Shown here in pieces: positions 1 to 6,068 of a stretch of DNA of 10,762 bases (position 1 is the first letter of the stretch; the number at the start of each line of letters is the position of its first letter). The stretch is taken from positions 1 through 10,762 of the forward strand of contig CAJXMQ010000029.1 in NCBI GenBank assembly GCA_913056225.1, read 5' to 3'. Origin of the DNA: an uncultured Micrococcales bacterium (lineage in GTDB: Bacteria > Actinomycetota > Actinomycetes > Actinomycetales > Microbacteriaceae). The notes beneath the pieces are model-generated. The model was not told the origin of the DNA. It searched no databases and worked only from the letters and a program-made list of their open reading frames with translations. Both the position numbers and the translations under genes were made by a program.

Positions 1-869
1 TTCTTTTGAGGCATGATTGAAGACCCAGTTGAAAATTCATCATTTAGCTTGATGTAGCCAAACTCAGCGGTGGACCAAATGATCAGCTCTTCACTCAGCC
101 TTGAAAGATCAATCCCGATTTGGGCACAAATAAACAAAAACTCGGTTGCCACATCTCGGGAACTGGTTGCATCCATTGAGTTTTTCTCAGGCGCCGCAAG
201 ACCAAGCTTCTCGGCGACCAAATTTGGGTCTAAACCCAGCGAGGAGCCTGCCAGAGCTCCTGCACCATAGGGAGACTGCTTAGCCCTTGCTCGCCATGAT
301 TCTAATCTTTGAAGATTCCTAACCTGCGGCCAGGCGTGTGCCAACAGATGGTGTGCAAGTAGCACCGGCTGTGCATGCTGGAAATGAGTTCGGCCAGGCA
401 TCGCAACACCCATGTTTGTTTCAGCCTGAATCGTTAGGTGCTCAATGAAACTGAGTAGTTGATTTTCAATTTCTTCAGCTGCATCAAGCATGAAAAGCCT
501 GATTTCAGTGGCAATCTGGTCATTTCTTGATCGACCCGCCCTCAGTTTCCCACCAAGGTCGCCGCCAGCTATTTCGATCAGTCCTCTTTCGAGGGCAGAG
601 TGAACATCCTCATCACTTTGTTTTGGCTTGAATGAACCGGCAATGACTCGCTTCTCAAGCTGGTCAATGGCCTTCAATAATTCGCTCAGTTCACCCTTAT
701 TGAGATACCCCTTGGCCGCCAGCGCTTCAGCGTGTGCTCTGGAGCCCAAGAGATCATACTTCGCCAGTCTCCAATCAAAGTCGGTTGACTTGCTGAGATT
801 AGCCATCTCTTCACTGGGACCAGAGGAGAACCTGCTCCCCCAGAGTGATTCGCTATTTTTCGATGCCAT
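1..869 (-). CDS. argH: Argininosuccinate lyase, C-terminus cut by window edge
   Basis: Last step of arginine synthesis in the cytoplasm: argininosuccinate is split into arginine and fumarate. I translated the open minus frame from the ATG at 867-869 to the left edge, giving 289 residues without a stop. The family is usually about 460 residues, so roughly the last third lies outside. Visible landmarks are LWGSRF (residues 9-14), the SDEDVH segment (85-90), AGRSRNDQ (111-118), MPGRTHFQHAQP with the conserved histidine 162 (157-168), and the mobile-loop signature GSSIMPQK (282-289) carrying the catalytic serine, at which the window ends. The start is well placed because LWGxRF normally lies within about ten residues of the N-terminus. 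It overlaps the end of argG by 17 nt, and upstream is only a weak purine run (GAAGAG), so coupling to argG translation is likely. No frameshift is seen. Identification is firm; completeness cannot be judged. Confidence 0.96.
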   Translation of the reverse strand, partial: MASKNSESLWGSRFSSGPSEEMANLSKSTDFDWRLAKYDLLGSRAHAEALAAKGYLNKGELSELLKAIDQLEKRVIAGSFKPKQSDEDVHSALERGLIEIAGGDLGGKLRAGRSRNDQIATEIRLFMLDAAEEIENQLLSFIEHLTIQAETNMGVAMPGRTHFQHAQPVLLAHHLLAHAWPQVRNLQRLESWRARAKQSPYGAGALAGSSLGLDPNLVAEKLGLAAPEKNSMDATSSRDVATEFLFICAQIGIDLSRLSEELIIWSTAEFGYIKLNDEFSTGSSIMPQK

Positions 870-2052
870 GTCTCTTCGCCGATAGTTTTGATGGCATTGA
901 CCATAGCTCAATGAACCCCTTAGCTAGGGATGAGTCAAAGCTGTCGTCACTGTCATAGGTGGCGAGGTTGTAATCATAAAGACTCTGATCACTCCTTCTG
1001 CCGGTGACGCTGGCATGTCCAGCCTGCAACTTCAGTCTGATCTCTCCCGAGACATGCCTCTGAGTGTGGTCAATGAACGCATCAAGTGCTGATTTCAGCT
1101 CACTAAACCAAAGACCCTCATAAACCAGGTCGGCCCAGCGTGATTCCACGCCTCGCTTGAAACGATTGACGTCTCTTTCCATGGTCAGATTTTCCAGCTC
1201 CTCATGGGCGTTGATGAGCGCAATTGCCCCTGGAGCCTCATAGATTTCGCGGGATTTAATCCCAACCAGTCTGTCTTCAACTAGGTCAATGCGACCAACG
1301 CCGTGCTTGCCAGCCAGTTGGTTCATAATCTCAACTGCCTGCAACGGAGTTATGGATTTGCCGTCAATTTCAACAGGTATTCCTTGGTCGAATTTGATGA
1401 TTACCTCATCAGCTGGCTTCACGTCAGCCGGATCCTGAGTGTATTCATAAAGGTCTTCGATGGGGCCGTTCCATGGGTCTTCCAAAAAGCCAGTCTCCAC
1501 CGCTCGTCCCCAAACATTCTGGTCAACCGAATATGGGCTTTTCTTGCTCTGGGCAATTGGCAGGTTGTGCTCAGCCGCGTATTCGATTGCCTTGTCTCTA
1601 GTCAAAGCCAAATCTCTAATCGGAGCTATTGATGTCAAGTCTGGATTGATCGCACTGACCGCTGCTTCAAACCTAACCTGGTCATTTCCTTTACCAGTAC
1701 AACCGTGAGCAACACTGTTGCCACCCAACCGGTTTGCGGTCAATGCCAAGTGCTTGGCAATCAAAGGCCTGGAGAGTGCAGAAACCAGAGGGTAGCGCTT
1801 TTGATACATCGCGTTAGCCTTTAGAGCGGGCATGATGTAGTCATTGGCAAACTCTTCTTTTGCGTCAATCACAACAGATTCAACGGCACCACAATCTAGC
1901 GCTCGTTGCCGGATGACATCCATGTCCTCACCGTCTTGGCCAACGTCAATGGCCATGGCAACAACCTCTTTGCCAGTTGCCTTTTTAAGCCAACCAATTC
2001 CTACTGATGTGTCTAGCCCGCCTGAATAGGCGAGAACTATCCGTTCTGACAT
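853..2052 (-). CDS. argG: Argininosuccinate synthase
   Basis: Joins citrulline and aspartate using ATP to make argininosuccinate, the substrate of the ArgH encoded next. The 399-residue length is normal for the bacterial enzyme. The N-terminal ATP-pyrophosphatase loop AYSGGLDTS is at residues 8-16, the signature GCTGKGNDQVRFE at 117-129, and the conserved SPYSVDQNVWGR at 172-183. The C-terminal part (about 200-399) carries the usual multimerisation region and ends in an ordinary short helix-like tail. The ATG start is supported by the best Shine-Dalgarno of the arginine block (AAGGAG, 4 nt before the ATG) and by the canonical start MSERIVLAYSGG. It follows argF after a 38-nt gap, the largest in the window, where actinobacteria usually carry argR. 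Its 3' end overlaps argH by 17 nt. No missing catalytic residue was noticed. Confidence 0.98.
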   Translation of the reverse strand: MSERIVLAYSGGLDTSVGIGWLKKATGKEVVAMAIDVGQDGEDMDVIRQRALDCGAVESVVIDAKEEFANDYIMPALKANAMYQKRYPLVSALSRPLIAKHLALTANRLGGNSVAHGCTGKGNDQVRFEAAVSAINPDLTSIAPIRDLALTRDKAIEYAAEHNLPIAQSKKSPYSVDQNVWGRAVETGFLEDPWNGPIEDLYEYTQDPADVKPADEVIIKFDQGIPVEIDGKSITPLQAVEIMNQLAGKHGVGRIDLVEDRLVGIKSREIYEAPGAIALINAHEELENLTMERDVNRFKRGVESRWADLVYEGLWFSELKSALDAFIDHTQRHVSGEIRLKLQAGHASVTGRRSDQSLYDYNLATYDSDDSFDSSLAKGFIELWSMPSKLSAKRHGIEK

Positions 2053-2056
2053 TCGT

Positions 2057-2062
2057 CTCCTT
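2057..2062 (-). promoter_or_regulatory. Ribosome binding site of argG
   Basis: The minus strand reads AAGGAG, followed by ACGA and then the argG ATG. It lies in the 38-nt argF-argG gap, so argG can initiate independently rather than rely on reinitiation as several of its neighbours seem to. I could not identify a convincing promoter or arginine operator in the same gap. Confidence 0.8.
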
Positions 2063-2090
2063 GTTTTTCAACGCTAATTCTAGAACCGAG

Positions 2091-3005
2091 TTATGAATTC
2101 TTTGCCAGAAAGGACATAACCGCCTTCTGAGCGTGAAGTCTATTTTCTGCTTGCTCCCAAACCAAACTGCGTTCACCATCAATTACCCCAGCGGTGACCT
2201 CATTCCCACGATAAGCGGGAAGGCAGTGAAGAAACACAGCCTCCGGACTTGCCTGTGAAAAAAGATTTTCATCTACTCGGTATGCCTCCAGGTCTTTTAT
2301 CCTCTGAGACTTCTCGGTCTCAGCACCCATAGAAACCCAAGTGTCGGTAGTTACTACATCCGCTCCGCTAACGGCCTCTGCTGGGTCAGAGGTAACTAAA
2401 ATCTCTCCGCTAGCCAACTCCCTTGCGCGATTCACAACCTCACTGCTGGGCATATAGCCAGCGGGGGATGCGATCCGCACGTTCATTCCAGCCATTGCGC
2501 CGGCGAGCAGATAGCTATTTGCTACGTTGTTAGCCCCATCCCCAACATAGGCAACGGTTAGACCTTTGGTCTTTCCAAAATGCTCTTTTATTGTTTGCAG
2601 ATCTGCAAGGAGTTGGCAGGGGTGATAATCATCACTTAGGCCACTGATTACCGGCACAGTTGAATGCTTCGCCATCTCTTCGAGGTTTGACTGCTCATAG
2701 GTTCGCCACATAATCTGACTCACCTGCCGGGTCAAAACCCTTGCAGTGTCAGCAATTGATTCACTCTTAGCCATCTGTGAGGATTGAGAGTCAATGACTA
2801 GCGGAAATCCACCCATTTCACTAATTCCCACGGAAAACGAAACCCTAGTTCTAGTCGATGTCTTATCAAAAATCATCGCAACAGTTTTAGGTCCCTCAAA
2901 AGACCTGTCAGCGAAACGATCTTGTTTCAATGCAATCGCATGATCCAAAATCTCTGATTGCTCTTCTGGAGAAATATCGTCATCCTTCAAAAAGTGTCTA
3001 ATCAC
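2091..3005 (-). CDS. argF: Ornithine carbamoyltransferase
   Basis: Transfers the carbamoyl group of carbamoyl phosphate to ornithine, giving citrulline for ArgG. The protein has 304 residues, normal for the anabolic enzyme. The carbamoyl-phosphate loop STRTR is at 50-54, HPCQ at 128-131, the SMG ornithine-binding loop in DTWVSMG at 221-227, and the HCLP motif with the active-site cysteine at 260-263. HPCQ, SMG and HCLP together separate it from aspartate carbamoyltransferase. Translation starts at GTG within a GTGA overlap with the argB stop, preceded by a reasonable Shine-Dalgarno (AGGTGA). The overlap leaves no room for argD, which normally sits between argB and argF in actinobacteria. The anabolic role is inferred from the operon. 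Confidence 0.97.
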   Translation of the reverse strand: MIRHFLKDDDISPEEQSEILDHAIALKQDRFADRSFEGPKTVAMIFDKTSTRTRVSFSVGISEMGGFPLVIDSQSSQMAKSESIADTARVLTRQVSQIMWRTYEQSNLEEMAKHSTVPVISGLSDDYHPCQLLADLQTIKEHFGKTKGLTVAYVGDGANNVANSYLLAGAMAGMNVRIASPAGYMPSSEVVNRARELASGEILVTSDPAEAVSGADVVTTDTWVSMGAETEKSQRIKDLEAYRVDENLFSQASPEAVFLHCLPAYRGNEVTAGVIDGERSLVWEQAENRLHAQKAVMSFLAKNS

Positions 3006-3892
3006 TTGCTCACCTGCGTTCCAACTCCAGATTCGGTAAATATCTCCAGCAAAATGCTGTGCGGGTCTCGCCCATCAATTATGTGCGCCTTTGGCACTCC
3101 CCCGTCAACAGCTTCCAGGCAAGCACTCATCTTGGGCACCATGCCGGACTCTAAATTCGGTATGAGCTCTCGAAGCTCGTTGTTTGTTATCTCACTAATC
3201 AAACTGTTCCTATCCGGCCAGTCTGAGTAAAGCCCCGGGACATCAGTTAGAACAATCAGCTTCTCAGCACCCAAAGCTACCGCAAGTGAGGCTGCCGCGA
3301 GATCTGCATTGACATTCAATAGCTGTCCGCTGACATCGGGAGCAACTGAAGAGATTACGGGGATTTTGCCGCTGTTAATTAGATCCAGGACCGCTCTGGG
3401 ATTGACACTTCTAACCTCACCAACAAGACCTAGATCAACCTGGCCATCAGCAGTTTCAACCTTTGTCTTTTCTGCTAGGAACAATGCTTTATCCTCGCCA
3501 CTCAGAACCTTAGCCTCCGCCCCGGCAAGCGCTATTCGAGCTGCCAAACCAGCGCCAATGCTCTCTCTGAGGACATCGCGAATTACTTGAATTGATTCCT
3601 TGCTGGTGACTCTCAGTCCAGCTTTAAATTCTGTCTCAATTCCCATTTCAGCCAACTTGGCTGTTATTTGAGGGCCACCACCGTGAACAACGACCGGACG
3701 AATACCGACAAAACGAAGATAGGCCATGTCTTCGGCAAAGCTCTGCTGCAAGGCTTCGTCGACCATGGCGTTACCGCCGAATTTGATCACAACTGTTTTC
3801 CCGTGAAACTCCCTGAGCCAGTCGAGAGACTCAATCAAAGTCTCTGCTTTCAGCCTTGCAAGGCCGTTGTCGTTTGAATCCGCTGGCTTCAT
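3002..3892 (-). CDS. argB: Acetylglutamate kinase
   Basis: Phosphorylates N-acetylglutamate, the second step of the acetylated route and usually its control point. The 296 residues show an amino acid kinase fold: KFGGNAM (37-43) and VVVHGGGPQI (67-76) for phosphate and substrate, AGLRVT (91-96) with the substrate-binding arginine, NVNADLAA (193-200), LTDVPGLY (215-222), and MVPKM with the catalytic-type lysine 254. An N-terminal extension of about 30 residues forms a probable helix before the kinase core. The C-terminal segment HIIDGRDPH...LLEIFT...GVGT (270-292) resembles the pattern known from arginine-inhibited hexameric enzymes, so feedback inhibition is likely (inference). The ATG shares its A with the argJ TAA stop (TAATG), and no strong Shine-Dalgarno precedes it, suggesting reinitiation after argJ. 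Its own stop lies in the GTGA overlap with argF. Confidence 0.98.
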   Translation of the reverse strand: MKPADSNDNGLARLKAETLIESLDWLREFHGKTVVIKFGGNAMVDEALQQSFAEDMAYLRFVGIRPVVVHGGGPQITAKLAEMGIETEFKAGLRVTSKESIQVIRDVLRESIGAGLAARIALAGAEAKVLSGEDKALFLAEKTKVETADGQVDLGLVGEVRSVNPRAVLDLINSGKIPVISSVAPDVSGQLLNVNADLAAASLAVALGAEKLIVLTDVPGLYSDWPDRNSLISEITNNELRELIPNLESGMVPKMSACLEAVDGGVPKAHIIDGRDPHSILLEIFTESGVGTQVSK

Positions 3893-5040
3893 TAGCTTGA
3901 GTACTCGCTATTCTCGCTTACGTAGGCATGCGTCAGATCATTGGTGAAAACGGTTGCTGAATGGGAACCGTTTTTTAGATCAATCTCAATCTCGACAAGC
4001 CTTTCGCTCAAATCCACCAGATCTCTGTCAGCCTGAGGCATCGAATCATCGGCAACACAAACACCATTGATCGTGAGTTTTGCCAGCATCGGATCAAAAT
4101 CACCCTCTACCGTTCCAATTGCGGCATAAATTCGTCCCCAGTTGGGATCTGCTCCGTAGATTGCCGCTTTGAAAAGATTATTTCTGGCAATACTCCTAGC
4201 CACATCGACCGCTAACTGCTCTGAGGCAGCCTGGGTAACTGTGATGTGAATATCGTGATCTGCACCCTCCGCATCGGTGAGCAATTGCATGGCGAGATCC
4301 ATGCATAGTTCATCCAGAAGAGTTTGAAACTCCTCATCCTCTGGGGTCACTCCACTTGAGCCACTGGCCATCAGTGTTACTTGGTCGTTGGTGGAGGTGC
4401 AACCATCACTGTCTAAACGATTGAAGCTTTTCTCAACCGCAAGGTTCAGGTGCTTTTGAAGCCTTTCTGGCTCAATATCAGCATCAGTTGTAATGAATAC
4501 AAGCATTGTTGCCAACGCTGGAGCTAACATGCCAGCACCCTTGGCTATACCTCCAATGCAAAAACCAGAGCCATCTCTGATGGCATGCTTATGAACACTG
4601 TCAGTAGTCATGATTGCCTGAGCAACGTCATATCCTCCACTGTCGGAGAGTTGATCATGTGCCCCACGAATGCCGTGGAGAAGTTTTTCTTCGTTTAACA
4701 TCTCCCCAATCAGGCCTGTAGACGTGACCAAAACTTCAATGGGTGCCAAGCTAGAAAGTTCAGCTACCAACTCAGCTGATTTGTGTGTGAGCTGGAAACC
4801 CGCAGGGCCTGTAAAACAGTTCGCACCGCCACTGTTTGCCAAAACTGCCCTGGCTCGGCCATCCTGCGAGGCTTGTCTGGACCAAATTATTGGATTTGCA
4901 ACAGACCTGTTGGTGGTAAAAACATTTGCGCAGGAATCAATTGGTCCTTGGTTCAGAATCAGACCAACGTCATCCCCGCTCGCCTTTAAACCCGCGGCAA
5001 ACGAACCTGCGACAAACCCTTTTGGGTATGTAACACTCAT
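3892..5040 (-). CDS. argJ: Glutamate N-acetyltransferase / ornithine acetyltransferase (ArgJ)
   Basis: Moves the acetyl group from N-acetylornithine to glutamate, releasing ornithine and regenerating acetylglutamate. This makes the pathway cyclic and removes the need for ArgE. It may also use acetyl-CoA as a bifunctional enzyme, which the sequence does not settle. The 382-residue precursor shows the ANSGGAN segment (68-74), the oxyanion-hole region TSTGLIGE (106-113) and the self-cleavage region KGAGMLAP followed by ATML. Cleavage is predicted between Ala177 and Thr178, making Thr178 the nucleophile of the beta chain. The C-terminus DLTHAYVSENSEYSS is typical. The start ATG lies in an ATGA overlap with the argC stop, with only a poor Shine-Dalgarno, so it is probably translated by coupling to argC. 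A terminator-shaped inverted repeat sits inside the 3' part of the gene and is listed separately. Confidence 0.98.
   Translation of the reverse strand: MSVTYPKGFVAGSFAAGLKASGDDVGLILNQGPIDSCANVFTTNRSVANPIIWSRQASQDGRARAVLANSGGANCFTGPAGFQLTHKSAELVAELSSLAPIEVLVTSTGLIGEMLNEEKLLHGIRGAHDQLSDSGGYDVAQAIMTTDSVHKHAIRDGSGFCIGGIAKGAGMLAPALATMLVFITTDADIEPERLQKHLNLAVEKSFNRLDSDGCTSTNDQVTLMASGSSGVTPEDEEFQTLLDELCMDLAMQLLTDAEGADHDIHITVTQAASEQLAVDVARSIARNNLFKAAIYGADPNWGRIYAAIGTVEGDFDPMLAKLTINGVCVADDSMPQADRDLVDLSERLVEIEIDLKNGSHSATVFTNDLTHAYVSENSEYSS
3947..3974 (-). repeat. AT-flanked inverted repeat inside 3' end of argJ
   Basis: A perfect 9-bp stem, AAAACGGTT against AACCGTTTT, with a 10-nt loop. On the plus strand it runs on into two further T residues (six T in all), so the better terminator shape would be for antisense transcription; on the coding strand only four T follow. 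It lies fully inside codons of argJ, about 55 nt before its stop and just upstream of argB. Its function is unknown. The GC core is only three pairs, and chance or coding constraint may explain it. Confidence 0.4.
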
Positions 5041-6068
5041 GGTCTGATTCCCGTTTGATTTAGCCCCGTTTGTTCAACTAACCCAAGCGCAATATTCATT
5101 GACTGAATTGCTGCTCCCGCGGTCCCCTTAACCAAATTGTCAATCGCGCAAATAACGGTAATTCGTCCCGAGGGGTCAAAGCTGTGTGAGATTTGAACTC
5201 TATTGGAACCAGTTACCGAAGCGGTCTCTGGAAGGCTATCTGTAAGCAGATCTATGAAACTTTCATCGTGATATGCATCCTGCAAAGCCTCGGTTAGTTT
5301 TTCAGGTGAGGCTTTGATCTTGGCTGAAGTGACCGCCAGAATCCCCCTGCTGACAGGTGCTAGCACTGGAGTGAAGGTGATTTTCGGGTCAACTGCGCCA
5401 GCCTTTTCAAGGTTTTGCATGATTTCTGGAACGTGCCGGTGAACTCCGCCAACTGCATATGCCTTCAGGTTTTCACTCATCTCTGATGATGAAAGCTCGA
5501 CCTTTGATGACTTTCCTGCACCACTGGTACCAACAGTGAGGTTTGCCACAATGTCATCTGTTTCAATCAAGTCAGCAGTTATTAGCGGTGCCAGTGAAAG
5601 GGTCACTGCCGTTACATTGCAGCCAGGAACAGCGATTGCCTGGACCGATGCAAGCCTGCCACGCTGCTTTCCACCATCGGCAAGCGTGAGCTCGGGTAAG
5701 CCATAATTCCAAGCACCTGCGTGCTTGGTTTGATAGAACTCTTCCCAACGCTTAGTGCTCTCAAGCCTGAAATCGGCACCGCAATCCAAGACCAGGCCAA
5801 CTGCATCCAACTCACCCGCAATCGCTGCACTCTGAGTGTGGGGCAGGGCCAGGAAGACAACATCGTGTCCATTCAATTTGGATGGAGTGGTTTCGACTAG
5901 ATCATGACCAAGGTGTGCAAACTGAGGGTGTACGGAACTAAGTTTTTGACCAGCGTTTGAGTGGGCGGTAACTGTTCTTAGCTCAAGATCAGGATGATTC
6001 AGAATCAATCTGATTAGCTCCCCGCCTACATAACCACTGGCTCCCGCAACGGCTACTGAATATGTCAC
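5037..6068 (-). CDS. argC: N-acetyl-gamma-glutamyl-phosphate reductase
   Basis: NADPH-dependent reduction of acetylglutamyl phosphate to the semialdehyde, the third step of arginine synthesis. The 343 residues fit the family. The N-terminal dinucleotide loop GASGYVGGEL is at 9-18, the catalytic cysteine 150 in VPGCNVTA, a glycine-rich GTSGAGKSS at 180-188, and the conserved GGVHRHVPEI at 207-216 with the catalytic-type histidine. The cysteine context VPGCNVTA is of an actinobacterial type. Translation starts at GTG, which overlaps the pheT TAG stop by one base (TAGTG). A usable Shine-Dalgarno (GAGAGG, 6 nt upstream) lies within the pheT codons. It is the first gene of the arginine block and has no upstream non-coding space for its own operator, which is unusual for argC. 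The product of this step would normally go to ArgD, absent here. Confidence 0.97.
   Translation of the reverse strand: MTYSVAVAGASGYVGGELIRLILNHPDLELRTVTAHSNAGQKLSSVHPQFAHLGHDLVETTPSKLNGHDVVFLALPHTQSAAIAGELDAVGLVLDCGADFRLESTKRWEEFYQTKHAGAWNYGLPELTLADGGKQRGRLASVQAIAVPGCNVTAVTLSLAPLITADLIETDDIVANLTVGTSGAGKSSKVELSSSEMSENLKAYAVGGVHRHVPEIMQNLEKAGAVDPKITFTPVLAPVSRGILAVTSAKIKASPEKLTEALQDAYHDESFIDLLTDSLPETASVTGSNRVQISHSFDPSGRITVICAIDNLVKGTAGAAIQSMNIALGLVEQTGLNQTGIRP

Noticed and set aside
686..904. Minus-strand 72-codon frame at the argG/argH junction
   Set aside because: It runs across the end of argG and the start of argH in the third frame and resembles nothing; the argH frame there matches lyase motifs throughout.
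2075..2100. Palindromic TTCTAGAA and nearby GAATTC, considered as an arginine operator or a -10 promoter box before argG
   Set aside because: The half-sites do not match the spaced ARG-box pattern I know, and no suitable -35 element lies at the right distance. Short AT-rich palindromes are common.
5612..5872. Minus-strand 86-codon frame inside argC
   Set aside because: It is a shadow frame of argC, whose main frame carries the cofactor loop and catalytic cysteine without interruption.
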